Source of the DNA: CADCVW01 sp964251385 | GTDB taxonomy: Bacteria; Pseudomonadota; Alphaproteobacteria; Sphingomonadales; Sphingomonadaceae | DNA length: 64,000 nucleotides | NCBI GenBank assembly: GCA_964251385.1 | Contig: CAXUJK010000002.1 | Coordinates: forward strand, 1-64,000 | Direction of reading: 5' to 3' | Position numbers and translations under genes: made by a program | Shown: piece by piece, positions 56,333-64,000 of the stretch | Position numbering within the stretch: the first letter of the stretch is position 1 | Layout of the letters: every line of letters starts with the position of its first letter | The notes under the pieces: generated by a model | What the model saw: the letters and a program-made list of their open reading frames with translations, nothing else | Database searches by the model: none | What the model was told of the DNA's origin: nothing

Positions 56333-56958
56333 TCGAGGCCGGAATGGTGACGTTCAAGGGTCTGCCCGGCCCGCTCATCTGCGATTTCTGGACGCGCGAG
56401 AGCTCCGCCGACCACTACGACGATGGATCGAGCTTTCAGATCGGCCGCATCGACATGGTAGCCAACACGGGCACATACGTGGACGCCCCGTTCCACCGTT
56501 ACGCCGACGGCCGCGACTTGGCCGGGCTGGCGCTGGACTCGCTTGCCGCGCTTGACGCGGTGGTGGTCCGCCGTCCGCACGCCGCCGAACTGGCTACCGA
56601 CGCCGCTCGTCTCGCGCACCTCGACGTGCGCGGCAAGGCCGTGCTCGTTCACACGGGCTGGGATGAGCATTGGCGCACGGAAAGCTACTTCAGCGATCAC
56701 CCGTTCCTGACGGAGGTCGCCGCGAACTGGCTCGTCGAGAACGGCGCGACGTTCGTCGGTATCGACAGCCACAACATCGACGACACCCGCACCCGCGGTC
56801 GACCCGTTCACACGATCCTGCTGGGTGCCGACATCCCCATCGGCGAGCACCTGACCAACCTGGGCGCGCTTCCGGACGCCGGCTTCCGCTTCTCCGCGGT
56901 CCCGCCCAAGGTCGCGGGGATGGGCACCTTCCCGGTGCGCGCTTGGGCCGAGGTCTAG
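56287..56958 (+). CDS. Cyclase-family metal hydrolase (kynurenine formamidase-like)
   Basis: This 223-residue enzyme belongs to the cyclase (Cyclase/KynB) superfamily. Motifs are LVDLSHVIEAGM at the start, NTGTYVDAPFHRYADG near residue 58 (the HxGTHxDxPxH-type metal site, here beginning N-T-G-T-Y), and FVGIDSHNIDDTR near 158. It likely hydrolyses an amide, formamide or ester in the cytoplasm; KynB itself is only one possibility. ATG 56287 lies inside the preceding small-membrane-protein frame. Its stop overlaps that of the convergent DUF5872 gene by 4 nt. Confidence 0.85.
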   Translation: MEDRTRKRLVDLSHVIEAGMVTFKGLPGPLICDFWTRESSADHYDDGSSFQIGRIDMVANTGTYVDAPFHRYADGRDLAGLALDSLAALDAVVVRRPHAAELATDAARLAHLDVRGKAVLVHTGWDEHWRTESYFSDHPFLTEVAANWLVENGATFVGIDSHNIDDTRTRGRPVHTILLGADIPIGEHLTNLGALPDAGFRFSAVPPKVAGMGTFPVRAWAEV

Positions 56959-57452
56959 CCCGCCAACGCGTCGCGCAACGCGTCCTTGCTCATCCCCGAC
57001 CGCCCCTTGATCCCGCGTGCTTTCGCGCGCCTCAGCAAGTCGGCTTTCGTCTCCTCGCCATGTCGCACCCGCGACGCCTTGGCCGCTACATCCTCCGGCT
57101 GCGCGGAGAACTGCTTGCCCGCGCGCAGATCCTTCTTCTTGGCCGCGGTCGTGCGCGCGTACTCCTCGTCGGTCATCGCCTCGCGCGCGGCTTCCGGCAG
57201 ATAGCGCTCGCCCGTCTCGAGACTCTCGCCGCCGGACTTCGTACCCCACTTCTCTTCCGTCCATTCGACGAGATGGTTGTGCGGATCACGCTCGCCCAAA
57301 TACCCGCCGCCGCGCTTCTGGTACTCGTGGCTGGCCATCTGCGCCTTGCGCGCCGACCATTGTCCCGGCTTGCCGCCCTTGTCGCCGGCGGTGATCTCCG
57401 TCTTGACGGCCTCCCAGAGCTTCGGGTCGGATTTTTGGGCGGTAGCGGACAC
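56955..57452 (-). CDS. DUF5872-like protein with SAP/Rho_N-like C-terminus
   Basis: This 165-residue basic, soluble protein begins VSATAQKSDPKLWEAVKTEI and contains KGGKPGQWSARKAQMASHEY and GTKSGGESLETGERYLP, the stretch I recognise from DUF5872 proteins. The last 30 residues (KADLLRRAKARGIKGRSGMSKDAL) look like a Rho_N/SAP-type nucleic-acid-binding helix pair. It may act in DNA or RNA binding under stress, but this is inferred from composition. I chose the GTG at 57452 because AAGGAG lies 6 nt upstream; the open frame runs on further upstream, but that part is shadow. Confidence 0.7.
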   Translation of the reverse strand: MSATAQKSDPKLWEAVKTEITAGDKGGKPGQWSARKAQMASHEYQKRGGGYLGERDPHNHLVEWTEEKWGTKSGGESLETGERYLPEAAREAMTDEEYARTTAAKKKDLRAGKQFSAQPEDVAAKASRVRHGEETKADLLRRAKARGIKGRSGMSKDALRDALAG

Positions 57453-57484
57453 GGGCAGCTCCTTCGTCGTCGGCAGAACCGGCG

Positions 57485-58213
57485 TTAGGCTTGCCGGGTT
57501 CCGGCGAGCCATGGGGGCACGATCGCATCGCCCAGATCGTCGACCCGCCGATGCTCTACCGCGAACCCGAGTTCGCGATGGACGACCCGCGTGCGCGGCC
57601 CTTCGGCGGTCGTCGGCACCACGACCAGCCGCCGCGCGACCTTGGCCTTGTAGTGCATGCGCGCCGTGTTCTCCTGGCCCACATAGCACCCCTTGGTGAA
57701 GCTGACTCCGTTTAGTTCGTCCGCATTGCATTCGAGCCACAACGTCTTGTCGGAACCCAGTTCCTCCCTGCCCTCCGCGACACCCAGCGCGAGGCGGTGG
57801 CGATGCCAAGCGGGACTGGCATCTTCGGCTTGCGGGGCGAGCCACCGCGTTCCGAGATCCGCCAGCCGCGGATCGCGCCCGTGCGGACCGCTCGGTGCCC
57901 AGTGGACGCACAGTTCAGGCTCCTGCGCGATCTTGATCGCTCGGCGCAACCGGTACATGGTCAGGCGCTTCGCAAGATCGCCCGCCGCGTCCCGCTCGCA
58001 GTCGATGAGGACGTCCTCGCCATCCGCCCACAGGACGAAATCGAACAGGGCCTTGCCCTGCGGCGTCAGCAGCCCCGCCCAAAGCGGCAGGTCCGGCGCG
58101 AGAAGGGCCAAGTCGTGCGTGACCAGCCCCTGCAGGAAGCCCCGCACGTCGTCTCCCGACAGGCGGATGAGCGCGCGGTCGGCCAAGGTCGTTGCTGGGG
58201 TAGTGGCGGCCAT
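57485..58213 (-). CDS. ygfZ: Iron-sulfur cluster-linked folate-binding protein YgfZ
   Basis: This 242-residue protein is a GcvT-like folate-binding protein of the YgfZ group, needed for maturation or repair of some iron-sulfur enzymes. The signature KGCYVGQE lies at residues 174-181 (C176). It is shorter than E. coli YgfZ (~326) but typical of alphaproteobacteria. It is divergent from pyrC with a 43-nt gap, so promoters for both are very close. Upstream of the start no unusual feature is seen. Confidence 0.92.
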   Translation of the reverse strand: MAATTPATTLADRALIRLSGDDVRGFLQGLVTHDLALLAPDLPLWAGLLTPQGKALFDFVLWADGEDVLIDCERDAAGDLAKRLTMYRLRRAIKIAQEPELCVHWAPSGPHGRDPRLADLGTRWLAPQAEDASPAWHRHRLALGVAEGREELGSDKTLWLECNADELNGVSFTKGCYVGQENTARMHYKAKVARRLVVVPTTAEGPRTRVVHRELGFAVEHRRVDDLGDAIVPPWLAGTRQA

Positions 58214-58256
58214 GGACCCTAGTTAAGGCGGGTCACGCCGAACCCCAAGGAACCGG

Positions 58257-59291
58257 ATGCCGCAGACCCTCACCATCCGCCGGCCCGACGACTGGCACGT
58301 CCACCTGCGCGACGGCGACATGCTGGCCGCGGTCGCACCCTACACGGCGCGACAATTCGCGCGCGCGATCGTCATGCCCAACCTGATGCCTCCCGTCACG
58401 AGCGTCGCGGCGGCGGCGGCGTGCCGCGAGCGCATCATGGCCGCTCTGCCCGCCGATGCGGATTTCACGCCGTTGATGACTTGCTACCTCACGGACGATG
58501 CCGATCCGGCTGAACTCGTTCGGGGGTTCGGCGAAGGCGTGTTCACCGCGGCCAAGCTCTACCCCGCCGGAGCGACCACGAATTCGGCAAGCGGCGTCAC
58601 CGACGTCCGCAACATTCACCGCGTCGCGGAGGCGATGCAGCGGATCGGCATGCCGCTGCTCGTCCACGGCGAGGTCACCGATCCCGCCGTCGACATCTTC
58701 GATCGCGAAGCCGTCTTCATCGACCGCGTCCTGACCCCGCTGATCCGGGACTTTTCGAAATTACGGGTGGTCATGGAACACATCACCACCGCCGACGCCG
58801 CGGCGTTCGTCGGCGCTGCGGGTCCGAACCTGGCCGCGACGATCACGCCGCACCACCTCCACCTCAACCGAAACGCGATCTTCTCAGGCGGGATCAGGCC
58901 GCACGCTTACTGCCTGCCCGTGCTGAAACGCGAACGTCACCGACTCGCGTTGCGCGCCGCCGCGACATCCGGATCGCCCAAATATTTTCTGGGCACGGAC
59001 AGCGCTCCGCACGCCGTCGACGCCAAGGAAAGCGCCTGCGGCTGCGCGGGTATCTTCAACGCGCCGCACGCGCTCGAAAGTTATGCGACGGTGTTCGATG
59101 AAGAGGGCGCGCTTGACCGGCTCGAAGCCTTTGCCAGCGAAAACGGCGCGCGCTTCTACGGCCTGCCGCTAAACGAGGGCACGGTGACACTGGAACGCGC
59201 GGTCAATCCCGTGCCCGACAGCTTGTCGGCGGGCACCACCACCGTTGTCCCGTTCCACGCGGGCGAGACGCTGGCCTGGCGCATTCGATGA
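58257..59291 (+). CDS. pyrC: Dihydroorotase PyrC (type II)
   Basis: This 344-residue zinc enzyme converts carbamoyl-aspartate to dihydroorotate in pyrimidine synthesis. Metal and active-site residues are H14 and H16 in DDWHVHLRDG, carboxylated K100 in AAKLYPAG, H137 in LLVHGE, H175 in EHITT, and D248 in GTDSAPH. Length and layout match E. coli PyrC (348). The coding frame ends right at a dispersed palindrome (59292-59315), which may help stop transcription. ATG 58257 follows AAGGAA. Confidence 0.95.
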   Translation: MPQTLTIRRPDDWHVHLRDGDMLAAVAPYTARQFARAIVMPNLMPPVTSVAAAAACRERIMAALPADADFTPLMTCYLTDDADPAELVRGFGEGVFTAAKLYPAGATTNSASGVTDVRNIHRVAEAMQRIGMPLLVHGEVTDPAVDIFDREAVFIDRVLTPLIRDFSKLRVVMEHITTADAAAFVGAAGPNLAATITPHHLHLNRNAIFSGGIRPHAYCLPVLKRERHRLALRAAATSGSPKYFLGTDSAPHAVDAKESACGCAGIFNAPHALESYATVFDEEGALDRLEAFASENGARFYGLPLNEGTVTLERAVNPVPDSLSAGTTTVVPFHAGETLAWRIR

Positions 59292-59379
59292 CGTCATCCC
59301 GGCGCATGCCGGGATTTCAGGGGATTGCGACTGCGGCAGCTTCAAACCCCCCGAAGTCCCGGCCTTCGCCGGGACGACG
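59292..59379. repeat. Palindromic repeat (REP-like), second copy
   Basis: CGTCATCCCGGCGCATGCCGGGAT (59292-59315) is identical to 35575-35598, and the shared stretch continues to about 31 of 32 nt. Another hairpin (GTCCCGGC-CTTC-GCCGGGAC, 59356-59375) lies after it, and the element ends CCGGGACGACG, nearly complementary to its start. A run of ten G (59381-59390) follows, next to the eipA stop. It sits between the convergent genes pyrC and eipA and could act as a bidirectional terminator. Confidence 0.85.
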
Positions 59380-59393
59380 CGGGGGGGGGGTGG

Positions 59394-60107
59394 TCAGAAC
59401 GGAAACCAGCTGTTCTTCTTCGAAAAGCGCATATACCCGACGTTCGCGCCCAGCCGCACGCCCGCGCCCAACCGCACGGGGATGAGGACCACGTCCTTGC
59501 GCTTCAGGTACGCCGCGGTGAACCCGCCCACCAGGTACGCCTTACCCTCGGCCGCCGGGTACGCCTTGTACAGGTCCTCCCCGTCGTCGAGATTGTAGAC
59601 GAGCACGAAGACCTTGTTCGCGTCCGCGCCCGCGTCGAAGCCGATCGAGGGGCCGCGCCAGAACACCTTGCTCTGGCCTTCGATCTTGTGGAACAGCGTT
59701 CCCGACCCGTACTTCGCGCCGATGCCGATCGCACCGCCCGCTTCCTTGCCCGTGATGTACCCCGCGGGTTCGCCCTGGTCGCGCAGGATGTCCTCGATCA
59801 GGCCGGCGAGCCCCGCCGCGCCCTTGCCGAACACGCCTTCGGCGGCGGTCAGCACATCGCCGCTCGCGATGCGTTCGTTGTCGGCGGCGGTCGCCTGACG
59901 GACCGTGATGTCGTTGGGCGGCGCGGTCGACGGCGCGGGCGTGACCGGACCCTGGACAGGGGCAGGCTGGGCCGGGAGCGGCTCACCGTCCTCGCTGGTG
60001 TCCTCGACCCCGCCGGGCGGTGCCAGATCCGCATCCGCGTTCTGCGCCGATGCGACCGAGGCCAATCCTAAACTGATCGCCGTCGCCAATCCGATAAAAC
60101 GCTTCAT
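59394..60107 (-). CDS. eipA: EipA-family (DUF1134) envelope protein
   Basis: This 237-residue protein has a Sec signal peptide (MKRFIGLATAISLGLASVASAQ), a Pro/Ala-rich spacer to about residue 65, and a DUF1134 domain: EGVFGKGAAGLAGLIEDIL, GSGTLFHKI, FWRGPSIGFDAGADANKVFVLVYNL, and GVRLGANVGYMRF. EipA is a conserved periplasmic protein linked to envelope integrity in Brucella. It is single copy in its locus here, opposite to the convergent pyrC. The 125-nt upstream gap to tRNA-Ser holds its promoter. Confidence 0.9.
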   Translation of the reverse strand: MKRFIGLATAISLGLASVASAQNADADLAPPGGVEDTSEDGEPLPAQPAPVQGPVTPAPSTAPPNDITVRQATAADNERIASGDVLTAAEGVFGKGAAGLAGLIEDILRDQGEPAGYITGKEAGGAIGIGAKYGSGTLFHKIEGQSKVFWRGPSIGFDAGADANKVFVLVYNLDDGEDLYKAYPAAEGKAYLVGGFTAAYLKRKDVVLIPVRLGAGVRLGANVGYMRFSKKNSWFPF

Positions 60108-60232
60108 GATGCTCGCCCTCGTACCCCGCCCGCGAACTAACGCGCAAAGGGCTTGCGCTGCAATGAACGCGCGGACGAACGGTCATGTCGCGTGTTGAAC
60201 CTGCGCGGGCGCGCCGCTATACCTCGGCGGCC

Positions 60233-60325
60233 GGAGACGTGGGTGAGTGGCTGAAACCAGCGGTTTGCTAAACCGCCGTAGGGTGTTTAGCCCTACCGAG
60301 GGTTCGAATCCCTCCGTCTCCGCCA
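60233..60325 (+). tRNA. tRNA-Ser (anticodon GCT)
   Basis: The 93-nt gene has a 7-bp acceptor stem (GGAGACG with CGTCTCC), a long variable arm typical of serine tRNA, and an anticodon loop TTTGCTAAA in a GCGGTTT...AACCGC stem, so the anticodon is GCT (reads AGC/AGU). The T-loop is GGTTCGAATCC and the CCA end (60323-60325) is encoded. Confidence 0.95.
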
Positions 60326-60376
60326 TCGGTTCACAGCCAGCCTCCGGCTCCCGATTATATCAATTCCGGAGCGGGC

Positions 60377-61762
60377 ATGCCGATCGCCACCGCCCTTGCG
60401 ACAAAGCGTCTTTGGCGTGCCGAGGCGCGTGCGACGTTGTTGCTCGCCTACCCGCTGATCCTGACCAACCTGACGCAGGCGGGGATCGGGGCGACGGACG
60501 TCGTGATGCTCGGCTGGGCGGGCCCGCGTCCGCTCGCGGCCGGCGCGCTCGGCGTCAACCTCTACACCGTGTTCCTGGTCTTCGGCCTCGGTCTGGCGAC
60601 CGCCGCCTCGCCGATGCTCGCGCGCGAGCTCGGCGCGCGGTTCAACAGCGTGCGCGACATCCGCCGCACGGTGCGGGCTGCGTTGTGGAGCACCGCCGCG
60701 CTGGCGGTCCCCGTGTGGCTGCTCCTGTGGCATTCCGAGGCGATCTTCCTGGGCATGGGCCAGGACCCGGCGCTGTCCCGCGACGCGGCCACGTATGTGC
60801 GTGCGCTGCAATGGGGCCTGCTGCCCGCGCTTTGGTATCTCGTGCTGCGCGCGTTCGTGGCCGCGCTCGAAAAGCCGATCTGGTCGCTCCTCGTGTCGGC
60901 GGGCGGCATCTTGGTCAACGCGGGGCTCGCCTATGGGCTGATCTTCGGGCGCTTCGGCCTGCCCGCGCTCGGCTTGGTCGGCGCGGGGGTCGCGAGCACG
61001 ATCACCAACCTGTTGATGTTCGCCGCGATGGCGTTCGTCGTCGTGACCCATAAGCGCTTCCGCCGCTACCGCCTGTTCGGCCGCTGGTGGCGCAGCGACT
61101 GGCGGCGCTTTCTTGGCGTGTGGGCGTTGGGGCTGCCGATCGCCGTCACGCTGACGCTGGAGGTCGCGATCTTCAGCGCCGCGATCTTCCTCATGGGCCT
61201 GATCGACCTGACGTCCGTGGCGGCGCACGCGATCGCCATCCAGTTGGCGGCGCTGACCTTCATGGTCCCGCTCGGCCTGGGACAGGCAGCGACCGTGCGC
61301 GTCGGCCTCGCGTTCGGGCGCGGAGACAAGGCCGGGATCACGCGCGCGGGCTGGACCGCGTTCGCGTTCGGGGTCGGGTTCATGGCGTTCATGGCGCTCG
61401 GCATGGTCGCGTTCCCGCGCACGCTGATCCACGCGTTCGTCGACGAGGCCGATCCGGCGACCGCGCCCGTGATCGCGCTCGCCGTGTCTTTTCTCGGAAT
61501 TGCGGCGATGTTCCAGATCGTCGACGGCGCGCAGGCGGTGGCCGCGGGCATGCTGCGGGGTCTGGGCGATACCACGGTGCCGATGATCTACGCCGCGTTC
61601 GGCTACTGGATCGTGGGCCTGGGCATCGGAATCGCGCTCGGCTTCTGGGCGGGGTGGGACGGCGTCGGCATCTGGATCGGATTGGCGAGCGGGCTCGGCG
61701 TCGTGTCCGTGCTGATGATCGGCCGCTGGATGCGCCGCGACGCGCTGGGGCTCACCGCCTGA
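60377..61762 (+). CDS. MATE-family multidrug exporter
   Basis: This 461-residue protein has about 12 membrane helices in the two-lobed MATE layout. Typical stretches are LTNLTQAGIGATDVVMLGWAG near residue 30 and the second-half counterpart DGAQAVAAGMLRGLGDTTVPM near 380. MATE proteins export drugs or metabolites in exchange for Na+ or H+ across the inner membrane. The substrate cannot be read. ATG 60377 has GGAG 5 nt upstream and follows tRNA-Ser by 51 nt. The end overlaps the convergent hydroxy-acid oxidase gene by 11 nt. Confidence 0.92.
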   Translation: MPIATALATKRLWRAEARATLLLAYPLILTNLTQAGIGATDVVMLGWAGPRPLAAGALGVNLYTVFLVFGLGLATAASPMLARELGARFNSVRDIRRTVRAALWSTAALAVPVWLLLWHSEAIFLGMGQDPALSRDAATYVRALQWGLLPALWYLVLRAFVAALEKPIWSLLVSAGGILVNAGLAYGLIFGRFGLPALGLVGAGVASTITNLLMFAAMAFVVVTHKRFRRYRLFGRWWRSDWRRFLGVWALGLPIAVTLTLEVAIFSAAIFLMGLIDLTSVAAHAIAIQLAALTFMVPLGLGQAATVRVGLAFGRGDKAGITRAGWTAFAFGVGFMAFMALGMVAFPRTLIHAFVDEADPATAPVIALAVSFLGIAAMFQIVDGAQAVAAGMLRGLGDTTVPMIYAAFGYWIVGLGIGIALGFWAGWDGVGIWIGLASGLGVVSVLMIGRWMRRDALGLTA

Positions 61763-62910
61763 TCGCACCGGCCGCGCGCACGTCGGCGATCGTCGGGGTG
61801 CCGTTGACCGCCATCAGCAGGTCCGCCTCGGCCAGAATGCACTTGAGCACGTGCGCGGCGCCCTCCGCGCCGTCCAGCGCCAGCCCGTAGGTGTAGGGCC
61901 GCCCGACACCCACCGCGCACGCGCCCAGCGCCAGCGCTTTCACGACATCCGACCCCGACCGCACGCCCGAATCGAACAGCACGGGCGCGGAGCCGGATGC
62001 GGCGACGACGTCGGCCAGCAGGTCGATCGCAGCGATGCCGCCGTTCGCCTGCCGTCCGCCATGGTTGGAGCAGTAGATCGCGTCCGCGCCGCCGTCGACC
62101 GCGCGCCGCGCGTCGTCCGGGTGGCAGATGCCCTTCAGGATGATCGGCAGCTTGGTCAGCGAGCGCAGCCACGGCATGTCGGCCCATGTCAGCACTTTTC
62201 CGAACGTCGCCGCCCACTGCCGCACGACCCCAGCCATGTCCGCTTCCGGCGGCTTGTCGAGCTTGGCGCGAAACACCGGGTCGGACGTGTAGTTCGCCAG
62301 CACCGCGCCCCGCAATTGCGGGAAATTGGCGACGTTGAGGTCGCGCGGCCGCCAGCCCGTGACCCACGTGTCGAGCGTCACGACGATGCCCTTGAACCCC
62401 GCCGCCTCCGCGCGCGACACCAGGCTCGCGGCAAGGTCCAGGTCCTTGGGCGTATACAGCTGGAAGAAGCCGGGCTGTTCGCCCATGGCATCCGCCACTG
62501 CCTCGAGCGGGTCGTTGGACAAAGTCGATGCCATGAACGGCACGCCCGCCATAACGGACGCCCGCGCGGCCGCCAGGTCGCCGTGGCCGTCGGGGGTGCA
62601 GATGCCGTTGACGCCGATCGGGGCCATGAACAGCGGGTGCGGATGACGGACGCCGAACAGCTCGATCGACAGGTCGCGGTTCGTGCAGTCGACCATCATG
62701 CGCGGGGTCATGCCCCAGCGATCGAAGCCCGACCGGTTGCGGTCTTGGGTAAACTCGTCGCCGCACCCACCCTCGACATAGGTGAGCACCGAAGGCGGCA
62801 TCGCCGCGGCCGCGCGCGCGCAGCGTCGCGAAGTCGACGGGCAACTTGGGAATGCGGCCCTGGAGCCCGGCGAGATAGATCTCGTTCTGGTAATCGCCGT
62901 AGTGGGGCAT
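61752..62910 (-). pseudogene. FMN-dependent alpha-hydroxy-acid oxidase (lactate 2-monooxygenase/LldD-like), frameshifted
   Basis: Two frames together give one protein. Frame 1 starts at ATG 62910 and reads MPHYGDYQNEIYLAGLQGRI, the normal N-terminus, to about residue 33 (DFATLRAR). The rest is in another frame from about 62801 leftward and starts MPPSVLTYVEGGCGDEFTQ. It continues with FMN-binding and active-site motifs such as APIGVNGI, IILKGICHPDDARRA and SNHGGRQ, to the stop at 61752. The switch falls in a CG-dinucleotide tract (62811-62821). Loss of one CG pair (2 nt) would explain it and would restore a run of alanines. It may be a real mutation, a sequencing error or slippage. A shortened protein from the internal ATG at 62801 would lack the first ~35 residues. 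Confidence 0.75.
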
Positions 62911-62946
62911 TGCCGGCCTTTATCGAAAGGATGGAGGCTGCAGCGC

Positions 62947-64000
62947 TTACGTGACCGGCACTCCGGGCGGAATACCGGCTGTTTCCGCGAGCATCGCGAG
63001 CCGGTCCTCGTGGTCGGCCTGCGTGATCCGAAAGCGCAGCAGCGCGAGAATAGCCGCGATCCCGCACAGGATCGTCAGACCCGCGAAACCCAGCGACAGG
63101 TCGTGGAGCACGCCTGTCGCGACGGTGCCTGGCTTGGCGGCTTCCGGAAATTCGACCGCTCCCAGCAATGCGCCGGAGATGGCGATGGCGAGCCCGGCGA
63201 CCGCCTTCTTCATGAAGAACAGCCCGGCGAAGAATGCGCCTTCGCTGCGCTTCCCCGATCTGGACTGCGACTCCTCGACCACATCCGACACCATCGATTC
63301 GAACAGGATGAAGACGCCGACGCTGAGCGCGGTCGCAACGGTGGTCAGGACGAGCAGCAGCGGGAGCAGCGCGGCGCTGTCGTTGCCGACGAACAGCCCC
63401 AGCGGCCGCAGGAGATAGGGCGCGGTCGCGGCTGGGATGTAGAGCAGCACGAACAGGACGGACGCATTGCGCTTGCCCAGCCGCTTGGACACGCGCGGCG
63501 CGATGACCAACGCGAGCACGACGCCAAGCATCGTCGCGACGGTATAGACGACCAGCGCGGAGGCGGCGAGCCGCCACATGAAGGTATAGAAATACGTCGT
63601 CAGCGCGAAGCTGACATACTGGCCGACATAGCTGAATACGCCCGCGACCATGAGGACGAGGAAGCTGCGGTTGCGTAAGCTCCCCAGCGTCTCTCGCAAG
63701 GTCCCGCGCTCGGCCGACATCTTGGGCAGGCGCGCGATCTCGCGATGCGTGCCCAGCGCGGAAACGAGGATCGCGACGACCATTACGATCGACGCGACGA
63801 TCGCATAGGTTTTGTAGCCGTCCGGGTTGAGCTGCCCCACGGAATACGCCGCGCTCGGCGCGAGGAAGACGCCGAACGTGAGCAGCAGCATCGCCATGCC
63901 ACCGATCCAGGCGAACAGGTATCGGAAGCTGACTATAGAGGTGCGCTCGTTATAATCGGACGTCAGTTCGGGCGCGAGCGCGCTCGAGGGGACTTCGTAG
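62947..64000 (-). CDS. GPH/MFS sugar:cation symporter (5' end outside window)
   Basis: The frame runs from the right edge, so the N-terminus is missing; 351 residues are visible. The first visible stretch, YEVPSSALAPELTSDYNERT, is the GPH-family (MelB-like) motif after helix 4. About eight hydrophobic segments follow, and the C-terminus is a short soluble tail (ADHEDRLAMLAETAG). Members move sugars or glycosides with Na+ or H+. The neighbouring broken hydroxy-acid oxidase is 36 nt downstream on the same strand; the two could be one transcript. The substrate is unknown. Confidence 0.85.
   Translation of the reverse strand, partial: YEVPSSALAPELTSDYNERTSIVSFRYLFAWIGGMAMLLLTFGVFLAPSAAYSVGQLNPDGYKTYAIVASIVMVVAILVSALGTHREIARLPKMSAERGTLRETLGSLRNRSFLVLMVAGVFSYVGQYVSFALTTYFYTFMWRLAASALVVYTVATMLGVVLALVIAPRVSKRLGKRNASVLFVLLYIPAATAPYLLRPLGLFVGNDSAALLPLLLVLTTVATALSVGVFILFESMVSDVVEESQSRSGKRSEGAFFAGLFFMKKAVAGLAIAISGALLGAVEFPEAAKPGTVATGVLHDLSLGFAGLTILCGIAAILALLRFRITQADHEDRLAMLAETAGIPPGVPVT

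Overview
This 64 kb window is GC-rich and almost fully coding. It looks like the chromosome of an alphaproteobacterium of the Sphingomonadaceae (Sphingomonas-like). Pointers are a CrtW-type carotenoid ketolase with a CrtX-type glycosyltransferase, an EipA (DUF1134) envelope protein, single-domain PilZ proteins, DUF2141, DUF2945 and DUF5872 proteins, and long RTX proteins. Start codons are often GTG or TTG, and many neighbouring genes overlap by 4 nt (ATGA or GTGA), so translational coupling is common. The genus is inferred from gene content only.

1-16.8 kb: part of a type VI secretion system (T6SS). Leftward genes encode an FHA protein (cut by the window edge), a DUF6931-like protein and VgrG. 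Rightward genes encode an OmpA-like protein, TssA, TssB, TssC, Hcp, TagJ, TssE, TssF, TssG and ClpV (TssH). Next come a peptidoglycan-binding plus CHAP-like cysteine hydrolase and a small lipoprotein, which look like an effector-immunity pair. The membrane complex genes (tssJ, tssK, tssL, tssM) are not here and probably lie to the left of position 1.

16.8-22.3 kb: a leftward biotin operon (bioF-bioD-bioA), then Ohr, an M20 amidohydrolase and a membrane-anchored retropepsin-like protease.

22.3-31.1 kb: a leftward type I secretion operon (TolC, ABC exporter, HlyD adaptor) ending in a 1377-residue RTX nuclease/phosphatase. A second RTX protein of 1569 residues at 46.3-51.0 kb carries nearly the same C-terminal end and is probably exported by the same machine.

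31.2-38.5 kb: PilZ, TesA divergent from a YbbA/YbbP-like ABC transporter, a glutathione transferase, an aldehyde dehydrogenase and an NTF2-like protein, with a 27-bp inverted repeat and a dispersed palindromic repeat.

38.5-41.3 kb: a tightly coupled leftward three-gene operon (heme-oxygenase-like diiron enzyme, arginine-deiminase/DDAH-fold hydrolase, SAM methyltransferase). It is the best candidate here for an undescribed small-molecule pathway.

41.6-46.1 kb: M13 peptidase and carotenoid tailoring genes (crtX, crtW), then DUF2141. 51-64 kb: mostly housekeeping genes: cyclophilin lipoprotein, PilZ, aconitase, a cyclase-family hydrolase, YgfZ, PyrC, EipA, tRNA-Ser(GCT), a MATE exporter, an FMN alpha-hydroxy-acid oxidase broken by a frameshift in a CG-dinucleotide tract, and a GPH/MFS sugar symporter cut by the right edge.
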